In this document: positions 1 to 6,791 of the stretch, piece after piece
Position numbering within the stretch: position 1 is the stretch's first letter
Layout of the letters: every line of letters begins with the position of its first letter
Assembly (NCBI GenBank): GCA_900553165.1
Contig: USCN01000007.1
Coordinates: 1 to 16,342 of the forward strand
Direction: 5' to 3'
Origin: an uncultured Collinsella sp.
Lineage (GTDB): Bacteria > Actinomycetota > Coriobacteriia > Coriobacteriales > Coriobacteriaceae
Length of the DNA stretch: 16,342 nt
Program-made: the position numbers and the translations under genes
The notes under the pieces: model-generated
The model's database searches: none
Told to the model about the DNA's origin: nothing
Seen by the model: the letters and a program-made list of their open reading frames with translations, nothing else

Positions 1-39
1 GGCATTGCTTCAGGCATGCGGCCAGCGACCCTGTTGCTT

Positions 40-1422
40 TTACTTAAGCTCGGGCCAGTAACCCTTGTTGGCCTCGATCATGTCGTCGAGAACCTCCTTG
101 GCGACCTTCATCGACGGCACGGTCTTGTTGAGCGTAAAGGCCTTAAGCGCCTTCTCGTACGAACCCTCGATCGTAGCCTCGACAATGAGCTTCTCGGAGT
201 TCAGCTGCTGCATCATGAGGCCCTGCTGGAACAGCGGAATGTTGTCGCGGCTGATGACCTCGGGGCCGTTCTTGCCAATGTAGGCAGGCAGCTCGACCAT
301 AGCGTCGTAGGGCATGTTGGGGATGGCGCCCTTGTTCTCGCAAATGACCAGGAAGCGCTGCTTGGTGTCGTTCTTCAGAGCGATAGCCAGATCGGCAATC
401 CAGTCGCCGTGGCTGCCCGCATAGAACGTGCTCTCGTCGATCTCGCCCGTCTTCTCGTAATGGTCGATACCATCAAAGAGGTTCTTCTCACGCGTCTCCT
501 CAACCTCGTTAGCACGGGTGCGCTCGGGGTTGGAGTGCTCGACGAACTCCTTCTGCTGCAGGTAGTAGTTCAGATACGTGTTGGGCAGGTACTCCGGGAA
601 GCACTCCATGATCTCGTACTCGCCCTTCCAGACGTAGTACCAGCTGCCCTTGGTGTGGCGGTTCTGCTCGGGGTGCTCGTCGACGGCCTCCTCGGGCTTC
701 TTTGCCATGAGCGAGCCCATGCCCTTGAGGTAAGAGTCGGGCAGCAGAATCTCATGCTCCTTGATGTACTCGCGCAGTTGCGGGAGCACCTCCTCGCCCT
801 TGTGGCGGATCGAGGTGAACCAACCAAAGTGGTTGAGGCCAAAGTAATCGTACTCGACATCCTTCTTGTCGATATCGAGCGCGGCGCAAACCACGTCGAT
901 GATCGCGATCGGCATGTCGCAGATGTTGATGATACGAGCGTTGGGACGCAGCACGCGGCAGCCCTCGGAGACGATGGCGGCAGGGTTGGAGTAGTTGAGA
1001 ATCCAGTAGTCCTTCTTGGCGTACTTCTCAACGTCATCGATCAGCTCGACCATGGGGAAGATGGTGCGCATGCCGTAGGCAAGGCCGCCGCAACCGCAAG
1101 TCTCCTGACCCACGCAGCCGTGACGCAGCGGAATCTTCTCGTCCTGCTCGCGCATGGCGTAGCCGCCCACGCGCATCTGGGCAAACACGAAGCTCGCGTC
1201 GGTAAAAGCCGTCTTTTTGTCGGTGGTCACCGTGAGCTTGATGTCCAGGCCGAGGTCCTCGTGCAAAATCCAGTCCACGAGCACGCCGATCTTGCGCTGG
1301 CGCTCCTCGTTGATGTCGTACAGACGAATCTCGTCAACGTCGAGCTCGTCCTTGCGCAGGGCGATGGACTTGACGATGCCGGGGGTAAAGGTGGATCCGC
1401 CACCACACAGAGTAATGATCAT
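40..1422 (-). CDS. glvA: GH4 6-phospho-alpha-glucosidase
   Basis: Cytoplasmic glycoside hydrolase family 4 enzyme that cleaves phosphorylated alpha-glucosides (for example maltose 6'-phosphate) delivered by the PTS. These enzymes use NAD+ and a divalent metal in a redox-assisted mechanism. The 460-residue protein starts with a Rossmann dinucleotide loop (GGGS, residues 7-10), then GQET (105-108), NPA (146-148), CDMP (168-171) and GLNH (195-198). Cys168 and His198 are the expected metal ligands and Asp169 the catalytic acid. CDMP is the signature of the alpha-specific branch, whereas 6-phospho-beta-glucosidases carry CN(V/I)P. The start has AAGGAG nine bases upstream, inside the end of the EIICB gene, with only 3 bp between the genes, so translation is probably coupled. 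It is the last visible gene of the operon. The exact sugar cannot be read from sequence; the gene symbol follows the Bacillus homologue. Confidence 0.93.
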   Translation of the reverse strand: MIITLCGGGSTFTPGIVKSIALRKDELDVDEIRLYDINEERQRKIGVLVDWILHEDLGLDIKLTVTTDKKTAFTDASFVFAQMRVGGYAMREQDEKIPLRHGCVGQETCGCGGLAYGMRTIFPMVELIDDVEKYAKKDYWILNYSNPAAIVSEGCRVLRPNARIINICDMPIAIIDVVCAALDIDKKDVEYDYFGLNHFGWFTSIRHKGEEVLPQLREYIKEHEILLPDSYLKGMGSLMAKKPEEAVDEHPEQNRHTKGSWYYVWKGEYEIMECFPEYLPNTYLNYYLQQKEFVEHSNPERTRANEVEETREKNLFDGIDHYEKTGEIDESTFYAGSHGDWIADLAIALKNDTKQRFLVICENKGAIPNMPYDAMVELPAYIGKNGPEVISRDNIPLFQQGLMMQQLNSEKLIVEATIEGSYEKALKAFTLNKTVPSMKVAKEVLDDMIEANKGYWPELK

Positions 1423-1425
1423 TGT

Positions 1426-3042
1426 TTACTGCTCCTTCTCAATTGCGTTTTCGACCTTGTCGCGCATCTCGGCGACCTTCATGCCAAAGATGATCTGGAT
1501 ATTATTGCCGTTGCGGTTGATGCCGCTGTTGGGCACGTGGTTGATGAGGTCCTCATTGATGAGGTCCGGGTTCTTAACGTTCACGCGGAGACGCGTAAAG
1601 CAGTTCTCGAGCTCCTCGATGTTGTCCTTGCCACCAAGACCTGCGACCAGGTCGGCAATACCTGCATCGACGCCCTCTGCGGGAGCCGCGGCAACAGCGC
1701 CCTGCTTCACCGCGACAGACGCGGCGGCCTCGCCCTCGGCAACGGACTCGGCAAGCTCGGACTCTTCCTCGCGACCAGGCGTGTGGAGGTTGAGCTTCTT
1801 GATAAGGAAGGTGAAGAGGAAGAAGTACAGAGCGGCGTTGACGACTCCAAGCACCAGCATAACCGGCCAGTTGGTCTTATCGACACCGAGGACCAGGTTG
1901 GAAACCACGATGTTGATGATGCCGCCTGCAGTCGAAGCGGGCACGGAGAGGACCTTGAGCAGGACCAGGAAGATGCCGGAAAGAACCGAGTGAACGACAA
2001 AGAGCACGGGAGCGGCAAAGACAAAGAGGAAGTCCATGGGCTCGGTCACGCAGGAGAGCACGGCGGTGATGATCAGCGGGATAATAACGGCCTTGGTCTT
2101 ATCCTTGTTCCCCTTGTAAGCGGTGACGATAAAGGCGAGACCGATACCGATGTAGGGCCACAGGTTGTTGAAGGTGTAGCTGTTGAAATACGTACTATCG
2201 GAGAAGGGCTGACCCGTCATTGCCATCTCGGCAACACGGATGGGATAGGCGCCGGCAATAACCTGATCACCCAGCGTCAGGGTGCCACCCACATCGGAGA
2301 ACTGGAACGGGGTGTAGATGAGGTGGTGCAGACCGGTGGGAACGAGCAGCTTGTTGAGCATGCCGTAGATAAACAGACCGATGTTGCCCGACTCCTTAAT
2401 GATGCCGGCAACGGAGGAGATGGCACCCTGAACCGGAGGCCAAACGATGCAGAAGCCAGCGCCCATGATCCAGGAAATGATGATCATAATCAGGAACGGG
2501 AAGCGGACGCCCGAGAACATCGAAAGGGCAATGGGGAACTGCTTGTTCGAGTACTTGTTGAACACGGCACCGGTGATGCAACCGAGAATGATGCCGCCAA
2601 ACACGCCAGTATCGAGTACCTGGATGCCCATAACGGTGGCCTGGCCGGTTCCGGTAAGACCGAGCATGCCGCTCGCATCGGCAAGAGAGCCGGTGGCGTT
2701 GAGCACGATGTTGTTAGCCTGCAGGAACAGGAAGAACGACATCAGGGCGATCAGCGAAGCATGACCCTTGTTCTTCTTTGCCATGGCGCCGGCGATGCCC
2801 ACGCAGAACAGAATCGAGAGGTTGTTGATGATAAACATCAGCGACTGATAGACAACGGCGCCCACAAGCTGGAACGCACCGGAGCCCAGTACGGGGACCA
2901 AAGCGCAGATGGTCTTGTTGGTCAGAATAATGCCCACGATGAGCAGGATGCCGGCAACCGAGAGATACATCATCGGCTGGACGATCGACTTCGCGAACAC
3001 CTCCAACGGCGCTTTGAAATTGAACTTCTTTTTTGCGGTCAT
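1426..3042 (-). CDS. glvC: PTS alpha-glucoside-type EIICB permease
   Basis: Membrane component of a glucose-superfamily phosphotransferase system that imports and phosphorylates its sugar. The 538-residue protein has a hydrophobic EIIC domain (about residues 15-415) with several membrane spans and the substrate-site segment CVTEPMDF (331-338), which corresponds to the GITEP motif. An Ala/Glu-rich linker (about 425-460) leads to a C-terminal EIIB domain with phosphocysteine Cys481 in the context NCFTRLRV. The C-then-B order and the adjacent CDMP-type GH4 enzyme fit the MalX/GlvC alpha-glucoside group. The protein has no EIIA domain; a free EIIA is encoded first in the same operon. I chose ATG at 3042 because AAGGAAGGGGAG lies just upstream. 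The longer frame starting with TTG at 3069 would place that ribosome binding site inside the protein. Confidence 0.92.
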   Translation of the reverse strand: MTAKKKFNFKAPLEVFAKSIVQPMMYLSVAGILLIVGIILTNKTICALVPVLGSGAFQLVGAVVYQSLMFIINNLSILFCVGIAGAMAKKNKGHASLIALMSFFLFLQANNIVLNATGSLADASGMLGLTGTGQATVMGIQVLDTGVFGGIILGCITGAVFNKYSNKQFPIALSMFSGVRFPFLIMIIISWIMGAGFCIVWPPVQGAISSVAGIIKESGNIGLFIYGMLNKLLVPTGLHHLIYTPFQFSDVGGTLTLGDQVIAGAYPIRVAEMAMTGQPFSDSTYFNSYTFNNLWPYIGIGLAFIVTAYKGNKDKTKAVIIPLIITAVLSCVTEPMDFLFVFAAPVLFVVHSVLSGIFLVLLKVLSVPASTAGGIINIVVSNLVLGVDKTNWPVMLVLGVVNAALYFFLFTFLIKKLNLHTPGREEESELAESVAEGEAAASVAVKQGAVAAAPAEGVDAGIADLVAGLGGKDNIEELENCFTRLRVNVKNPDLINEDLINHVPNSGINRNGNNIQIIFGMKVAEMRDKVENAIEKEQ

Positions 3043-3081
3043 AGCGGTACTCCCCTTCCTTTTCCGCAAATTAAGACAGAT

Positions 3082-3134
3082 GTGCCCTAGACAAGACCGT
3101 GAGCCTTGCCTTATATCAATCGATGTGTGGGCAC
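3082..3134 (-). promoter_or_regulatory. Structured intergenic leader ahead of EIICB
   Basis: The 99-bp gap between the antiterminator and EIICB can fold into nested stems. The outer arms are GTGCCC/GGGCAC (3082-3087 and 3129-3134). The inner arms are GACAAG/CTTGCC (3090-3095 and 3105-3110, one G-U pair in the RNA). No U-run follows, so it is not a classical terminator, and I cannot match it to the RAT consensus. It may affect mRNA stability or the relative expression of the operon halves. This is inference from base pairing only. Confidence 0.3.
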
Positions 3135-3141
3135 GTTATGC

Positions 3142-4008
3142 CTAGAGACCAGGTTCTCCAAGCAGGTTAACAATGTGATATGCGAGATAACTCTTTTCGG
3201 CATCGGTAACGACAACGTTATAGATAGACGACAAGTGAGCGGCTATGGCGTCCGCGCACGAGAATGCACACGGATACGCCGTTTCATCGATTCGGAACAG
3301 CGCGTCTCCGTTGATTTGCCCGGCCGTAGGATCGAGCGCTCGCTGTGCGAAAAACTGCAGGTGACGAACGAAACGTTCGTAAGGCAGCGAGGTGTCATCG
3401 AGGGTCGTAGCATAGCGCTCAGAAACAATCGCGAGCACGTCGCGAACAAGCTGGACCGAAACAATCAGACGATCGGAGCGTTGCGGCATGGTGGCGTTGA
3501 CGATATGCAGCGTAATGAAACCCTGCTCTTCTTCGCTCATCTGGATGCCCATATACTCCTTGATAATCTGCAGCGCACGGCCCGCAAGCGCGTACTCCTT
3601 GCGATAGAACTGCTGGATCTCGAGTAGCAACGGATTCTCACAGGGGACGCCCTTGCGCTCGCGCTCCAAAGCAAGGCTGATATGGTCTGCGAGAGCAATG
3701 AGAATCTTATCGTTGATGTCGGCATTGAGCTCTCGACGAAGCATCTGAACGATTTCCTCGGAAATCACGAGGTTGACGGTGGGGATGGACTCCAAAAGAT
3801 GTGCCAAGCGGTCAATCGTACGCGAGTCCTGAGAAGTTCCCTCCTGCAACGCGTAGGTCTTTTCGATCGACGCCTCGTCGATGGCATCGCCGGCATGACG
3901 GCCAAAGCAGAGGCCTCGACCGATGACGATGAGCTCGGAGCCATCGTCCGAAGTGACCATTGCGACGTTGTTGTTAAAAACTCGCTTGATAACCCCGGTA
4001 CCCACCAC
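3142..4008 (-). CDS. BglG/LicT-family transcription antiterminator
   Basis: RNA-binding regulator that, in this family, stabilises a RAT hairpin in sugar-operon leaders and prevents early termination. Its activity is set by PTS phosphorylation. The N-terminal CAT RNA-binding domain (about residues 5-58) keeps the family NNN (12-14) and GRG (30-32) elements. Two PRD domains follow (about 65-172 and 173-288). All four family histidines are present: His109 and His168 in PRD1, His216 and His278 in PRD2. The length of 288 matches LicT-type proteins. No ATG is available; tandem GTG codons at 4008 and 4005 are the only sensible starts, just 6 bp after the EIIA stop. The ribosome binding site is weak, so coupling to EIIA translation is likely. 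Its probable target is the RAT-like leader at 4608-4646. The cognate inducer is inferred to be the alpha-glucoside imported by the downstream EIICB. Confidence 0.92.
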   Translation of the reverse strand: MVGTGVIKRVFNNNVAMVTSDDGSELIVIGRGLCFGRHAGDAIDEASIEKTYALQEGTSQDSRTIDRLAHLLESIPTVNLVISEEIVQMLRRELNADINDKILIALADHISLALERERKGVPCENPLLLEIQQFYRKEYALAGRALQIIKEYMGIQMSEEEQGFITLHIVNATMPQRSDRLIVSVQLVRDVLAIVSERYATTLDDTSLPYERFVRHLQFFAQRALDPTAGQINGDALFRIDETAYPCAFSCADAIAAHLSSIYNVVVTDAEKSYLAYHIVNLLGEPGL

Positions 4009-4014
4009 AAGAAT

Positions 4015-4527
4015 TTACTCGGAAAGCCAGACGACAGGCTCTTTAACAGCAACAGGGCCGGAAGCATGCTCACGAAGAGTCGAGTTCTCCGAACGCTCGC
4101 ACACGATAACGAAGACCGTGGGATCAAAGCCGGCAGCGCGAACCACGTCGAAATCGACCTCGACGAGGGGCTGGCCCGCGTCAACGTGATCACCCTGGGC
4201 AACAAGCGCATGGAAGCCCTTGCCCTCAAGTTTAACAGTGTCGATTCCGATATGCAGCATCACCTGAGCAGAGCTGTTATCGGACATGATGCCCAGCGCG
4301 TGCTCAGTCGGAAACAGAGCGGCGACGGTACCGGAAACAGGAGCGCACACCGTTCCCTCTTGGGGAACCACGGCAACGCCATCGCCCACTGCACGGCTGC
4401 TAAAAGCGGGGTCATTGGTTTTTTCTAGATTAACAAGCTCGCCGGAAACGGGAGCGAGGATTTCGAACTCGGAAGCCGCAGTCGTCTGCTTATCCGAACC
4501 ACCCATTAGGCGAGAAAAGAAACCCAT
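4015..4527 (-). CDS. PTS glucose-type EIIA (Crr-like)
   Basis: Soluble phosphocarrier that takes phosphate from HPr and passes it to EIIB domains of glucose-superfamily PTS permeases. The 170-residue protein has the EIIA-Glc beta-sandwich motifs: ILAPVSGE (23-30), the partner histidine His76 in TEHALGI, and the phosphorylated His92 in LHIGIDTV. I chose ATG at 4527 because AAGGGA lies nine bases upstream. The longer frame to 4590 would run through the leader. It is first in the operon, ahead of the antiterminator and the EIICB that lacks an A domain, so it most likely serves that permease. It could also phosphorylate the EIIBC at 6954-8396, which also lacks EIIA. Like EIIA-Glc elsewhere it might have regulatory partners, but nothing here shows this. 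Confidence 0.93.
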   Translation of the reverse strand: MGFFSRLMGGSDKQTTAASEFEILAPVSGELVNLEKTNDPAFSSRAVGDGVAVVPQEGTVCAPVSGTVAALFPTEHALGIMSDNSSAQVMLHIGIDTVKLEGKGFHALVAQGDHVDAGQPLVEVDFDVVRAAGFDPTVFVIVCERSENSTLREHASGPVAVKEPVVWLSE

Positions 4528-4553
4528 GGTGACATGTCCCTTCATAAATATAG

Positions 4554-4614
4554 CCCAACCAAAATCAATCGAATGCACCCATTGAGACACACCCGTTCTA
4601 AGACTTTGGTTAGG
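4554..4614 (-). promoter_or_regulatory. Alternative leader hairpin that excludes the RAT-like stem
   Basis: In the leader RNA, CCTAACCAAA (genomic 4605-4614) can pair with TTTGGTTGGG (4554-4563), giving ten pairs including one G-U with a 41-nt loop. The upstream arm is also the 3' side of the RAT-like hairpin, so the two folds cannot coexist. The downstream arm lies just ahead of the EIIA ribosome binding site and is followed by a modest U-rich stretch (CTATATTTAT in DNA). It could therefore act as a weak terminator or as a translational block. Confidence 0.4.
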
Positions 4615-4646
4615 CCCACGTCCGAGGGGACTCGGTAACCTTCCGC
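4608..4646 (-). promoter_or_regulatory. RAT-like antiterminator hairpin in the operon leader
   Basis: About 20 nt after the predicted transcription start the RNA carries GGAAGGTTACCGAG, a short loop, then CTCGG and GGGCCTAACC. It has stems CCGAG/CTCGG and GGTTA/TAACC. The GTTAC-G and CCTAA elements resemble the LicT/SacT RAT consensus, but internal spacing differs from the Bacillus sites. Outer arms CCCACGT/ACGTGGG can enclose part of it. A LicT-type protein is encoded 600 bp downstream in the same operon, which makes the assignment plausible. Confidence 0.42.
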
Positions 4647-4664
4647 ATTTCTTTTACGTGGGTT

Positions 4665-4692
4665 ATTATAGACAAGCCCAAAGCCGGAACAA
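4665..4692 (-). promoter_or_regulatory. Promoter of the alpha-glucoside PTS operon
   Basis: On the minus strand a consensus -10 box TATAAT (4665-4670) sits 16 bp downstream of TTGTTC (4687-4692), placing transcription start near 4658. The leader to the EIIA start would be about 130 nt, long enough for the RAT-like structure. Confidence 0.6.
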
Positions 4693-4707
4693 TCATTATG
4701 ACCGGCG

Positions 4708-4738
4708 AACGGTATTTTTTCTCCGATAAACGGTATTT
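4708..4738. promoter_or_regulatory. Tandem AACGGTATTT operator candidate
   Basis: Two exact copies of AACGGTATTT lie at 4708-4717 and 4729-4738 in direct orientation, 21 bp apart, which is two helical turns. They centre at roughly -54 and -75 relative to the predicted start of the operon, a usual position for an activator. No regulator can be named. Confidence 0.4.
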
Positions 4739-4794
4739 AAGCGGCACTTAGGGACGTTCCTTTTCTGCCGGCACTCGGGAGCACTCCTCACTCT

Positions 4795-4857
4795 GGTGCA
4801 TTGGGGACAGGTTTGTTTGCACCAGGTTGGTGCAGATTAACCTGCCCCCATTGCGCC
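4795..4857. repeat. Large imperfect palindrome downstream of the EFR1 gene
   Basis: The core 4802-4850 folds as TGGGG-CAGGTT-TGCACCA against TGGTGCA-AACCTG-CCCCA with small internal bulges. Pairing continues imperfectly to GGTGCA/TGCGCC at the ends. It lies directly behind the stop codon of the EFR1 gene, so it may act in 3'-end formation, although no U-run follows. The neighbouring segment GGGACGTTCCTTTT (about 4751-4764) and TTGGGGACAGG look like pieces of a dispersed intergenic repeat. That last point is inference and needs a genome count. Confidence 0.5.
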
Positions 4858-4870
4858 AATTTCGTATGCG

Positions 4871-5632
4871 CTAGATGAAGAGCTCGCATTCCTTCCGCAC
4901 GACGCAAACCTTGCTCAGCATCTGGGAAACAGCGGATAGTTTGCTGGAATCAAGCTTGCGAGCACCTCGCGGACATACGGCGATGCAGCGCATGCAGGAG
5001 ATGCACGCCTCGCCAGCTGCTCGTTTGGGGTCACCCTTGTCGATAGCACAAACGGGGCACGCCGCGGCGCATGCACCGCAGGAGACACAATCCCCTGTTG
5101 CCTCGGGTGCCATGCGGTGACCTCTGGCTTGTTTATAAGGACGATTGCCGGGGATAGAGGGCTCGGACGCATCCTCAGCCAACAGCTTTTGCTGAATTTG
5201 CTGCGCAAACTCTGCGAGCTGCGCCGCATCCTGCGCATCCGGACGACCGGCAGCAAACTGTCGTGCAATGGAATGTTCTGCAATGGCTGCAACTGCCGCG
5301 ATCACCCGGAATCCCGCATGCTTCGCAACGTCCTCCAGCTCTACGAGCGTGTCCTCAAACGCGCGGTTTCCGTATACGCAAACCAAAACAGCCCGAGCCC
5401 CGTTGCCGCGCACCATGCCCAACCGGTCAGCCACCACAGCCGGGATTCTACCGGCATACGCCGGCACAGAGATTACGGCCACGTCGTCCTCGGTCATCGA
5501 GACAGCGCTGAAATCTAGCCCGCTAACGGTCAGATCGACGGTAACGGTATTCTTGTCCAGTGCCCCGGCCACAAGGCCAGACACCTTCTGCGTTCCACCC
5601 GTCGGACTAAACACAATTTCGAATACGCTCAT
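4871..5632 (-). CDS. EFR1-family flavodoxin/ferredoxin protein
   Basis: Small cytoplasmic redox protein with a flavodoxin-like N-terminal half (about residues 1-150) and a C-terminal two-cluster ferredoxin domain. The FMN phosphate loop is SPTGGT (9-14). Two complete 4Fe-4S motifs follow: Cys182/185/188/192 and Cys210/213/216/220, each CxxCxxCxxxCP. Length 253 and this arrangement match the EFR1 group common in gut anaerobes. The physiological partner is not known to me and no neighbouring gene identifies one. ATG at 5632 has a strong GGGGGAGGG seven bases upstream. It stands alone, bordered by hairpins sharing the TGGTGCA core on both sides (4795-4857 and 5716-5744). Confidence 0.9.
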   Translation of the reverse strand: MSVFEIVFSPTGGTQKVSGLVAGALDKNTVTVDLTVSGLDFSAVSMTEDDVAVISVPAYAGRIPAVVADRLGMVRGNGARAVLVCVYGNRAFEDTLVELEDVAKHAGFRVIAAVAAIAEHSIARQFAAGRPDAQDAAQLAEFAQQIQQKLLAEDASEPSIPGNRPYKQARGHRMAPEATGDCVSCGACAAACPVCAIDKGDPKRAAGEACISCMRCIAVCPRGARKLDSSKLSAVSQMLSKVCVVRKECELFI

Positions 5633-5715
5633 CGAGACACCCTCCCCCTACGTCTGGCAACGCGTCAAGCCGTTTTCACATCCAGCCAGAGTATACGGCA
5701 CGTGGGATCCCCATT

Positions 5716-5744
5716 TTGGTGCATCAAGCACCCCAATGCACCAA
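5716..5744. repeat. Perfect 9-bp hairpin upstream of the EFR1 gene
   Basis: Arms TTGGTGCAT (5716-5724) and ATGCACCAA (5736-5744) enclose an 11-bp loop about 84 bp upstream of the EFR1 start. The TGGTGCA/TGCACCA core recurs in the palindrome behind the gene at 4795-4857. It could be an operator or leader structure, or two copies of one intergenic repeat. Confidence 0.55.
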
Positions 5745-5768
5745 CCCTACGCTGTCTGCCTCTTCGTT

Positions 5769-5805
5769 TTGTATAAATTACGGTACAGATTGTATATATT
5801 TACGG
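5769..5805. repeat. AT-rich tandem repeat of 21-bp period
   Basis: TTGTATAAATTACGG (5769-5783) and TTGTATATATTTACGG (5790-5805) are near-identical direct copies offset by 21 bp. They form an AT-rich island in otherwise G+C-rich DNA upstream of the EFR1 gene. A paired operator or promoter-proximal binding site is likely; the protein is unknown. Confidence 0.5.
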
Positions 5806-5842
5806 GATACCGCCGTGTTCTCCCGAGGTACCCCATCCTGGC

Positions 5843-6079
5843 CCGTGCAAAAAACGGAGTATTCTGCAACGTGACCGCGCCAGCAATACCCCGAGCGGGC
5901 AAACCTTTAGGGCGCTGCGTCATTTTGGGTTCCGACATGGCGAGAATGACGCGCCCCTGCTCCGGAAAACGACGAAATCTGACTCAGAACGCTCGCTAGG
6001 GATATCCGAAAGCCACCGTTGGCGACGTCAAATCATATGCAGACAACTCGAACTGCAGAATACTCCAAAAAATGCACGG
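5843..6079. repeat. 237-bp segment bounded by inverted repeats (MITE-like)
   Basis: The left end (5843-5868) reads CCGTGC, an A-rich block, then GAGTATTCTGCA. The reverse complement of the right end reads CCGTGC, a T-rich block, then GAGTATTCTGCA. Twelve inner and seven outer bases match exactly while the six-base A/T core is switched. No transposase and no clear target duplication are visible. It could be a miniature mobile element, a pair of dispersed repeats that happen to face each other, or two binding sites. Confidence 0.4.
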
Positions 6080-6192
6080 CGCACCCCATGGGACCCATTG
6101 CCGCATGGTAGGAAACAGGCCCACGGCATCCTCTAGATGCATTCCCGAGGAAATCACATTTGAACTAGCGATCGGATACGGCAAATAATCAG

Positions 6193-6215
6193 AACCACCC
6201 TTAAAAAGGGTGGTT
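6193..6215. repeat. IS end hairpin, tnpA 3' side
   Basis: Arms AACCACCCTT and AAGGGTGGTT form a perfect 10-bp stem with loop AAA. It shares its CCACCC stem with the hairpin at 6874-6892, as expected for the right-end TnpA recognition structure. It may also stop transcription. A smaller hairpin GGGT-ATA-ACCC follows at 6224-6234. Confidence 0.65.
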
Positions 6216-6240
6216 TGCTCTTAGGGTATAACCCACGGGC

Positions 6241-6323
6241 CCCGGGCTCGCGTCTAAAGGCGCGGGCCCGGACTTCGTCCAGGCCTAGTGCATCTTGACC
6301 CGTGGCGCGCCGGTCGAACCGGC
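6241..6323 (-). other. Hairpin-rich 3' region of the IS
   Basis: Between the tnpA stop and the end hairpin are three more stems: CCGGGCTCGCG/CGCGGGCCCGG (6242-6271, one mismatch or wobble), GGAC-TTC-GTCC (6270-6280, sharing two bases with the first) and GCCGGT-CGA-ACCGGC (6309-6323). No reading frame of note is present. They may form a structured 3' untranslated region or a terminator of the transposase transcript. Confidence 0.4.
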
Positions 6324-6327
6324 AGCA

Positions 6328-6786
6328 TCACCCCCTCTTGAAGGGGTCCTCGTACTCCTTCACGCTCAGCTTGTCCAGCGCGATGTCGTGGGACTCCTGC
6401 TCCCTGATGTACTTGGCGATCGTCGCCTCGTTCAGGCCGACGGTGGACACGTAGTAGCCCTCCGCCCAGAACTTCCTGTTGCCGAACTTGTACTTGAGGT
6501 TGGCGTGCCTGTCGAATATCATCAGCGAGCTCTTCCCCTTCAGGTAGCCCATGACGCTCGCGACGCTGTACTTCGGCGGGATCGCCAGCAGCACGTGCAC
6601 GTGGTCGGGCATCAGGTGCCCCTCGATTATCTCGATCCCCTTGTACTCGCACAGCTTCCTGAGGATCTCCCCTATGTCGCTCCTGATTTGGTTGTAGATC
6701 ACTTTGCGCCTATACTTCGGCGTGAACACGATGTGGTACTTGCACATCCACTTCGTGTGGGAAAGGCTGTAGGCCTTCTGGGCCAT
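6328..6786 (-). CDS. tnpA: IS200-family Y1 transposase TnpA
   Basis: Single-strand DNA transposase of the HUH superfamily. The 152-residue protein contains the metal-binding motif His62-Val-His64 in PDHVHVLL and the nucleophilic tyrosine Tyr126 in IAKYIREQE. It also has the N-terminal family block KYHIVFTPKYRRK (16-28). Length matches complete IS200-type TnpA (about 150 residues), so the enzyme appears intact. I chose ATG at 6786 because MAQKAY begins the family-like N terminus. The longer frame to 6828 would place its first codons inside the leader hairpin. The only ribosome binding site candidate, GAAGGGGTGG, lies in the 3' arm of that hairpin, so translation is probably kept low, as described for IS200 of enteric bacteria. 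Confidence 0.93.
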   Translation of the reverse strand: MAQKAYSLSHTKWMCKYHIVFTPKYRRKVIYNQIRSDIGEILRKLCEYKGIEIIEGHLMPDHVHVLLAIPPKYSVASVMGYLKGKSSLMIFDRHANLKYKFGNRKFWAEGYYVSTVGLNEATIAKYIREQESHDIALDKLSVKEYEDPFKRG

Positions 6787-6791
6787 GGCGA

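Larger units (their letters stand above)
5633..6180. other. 548-bp gene-poor region behind the EFR1 gene
   Basis: I see no credible gene here. Two minus-strand open frames of 63 and 62 codons (5747-5938 and 5996-6184) lack good ribosome binding sites and run across the repeat structures. The region holds the hairpin at 5716-5744, the AT-rich tandem repeat at 5769-5805 and the inverted-repeat-bounded segment at 5843-6079, each listed separately. The EFR1 promoter should lie in its left part; TATACT on the minus strand near 5690-5696 is a possible -10 box, but no good -35 accompanies it. Confidence 0.6.

Noticed and set aside
16..3090. Plus-strand open frame of 1024 codons opposite the EIICB and GH4 genes
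   Set aside because: It lies antisense to two clearly recognisable genes, spans their junction, and its translation is a low-complexity mix rich in Leu, Val, Asp and His without domains. Long antisense frames are common in G+C-rich genes with biased codon use.
3043..3141. A second RAT site between the antiterminator and EIICB
   Set aside because: The nested stems do not match RAT sequence elements and no U-run follows, so it is listed only as a structured leader.
5747..6184. Two minus-strand small open frames of 63 and 62 codons as genes
   Set aside because: They run through repeat structures, lack convincing ribosome binding sites and show no recognisable features.
6180..6327. TnpB remnant or omega-RNA guide at the 3' side of the IS
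   Set aside because: There is no tnpB sequence and no reading frame; the hairpins are short and can be explained as IS ends and 3' untranslated structure.
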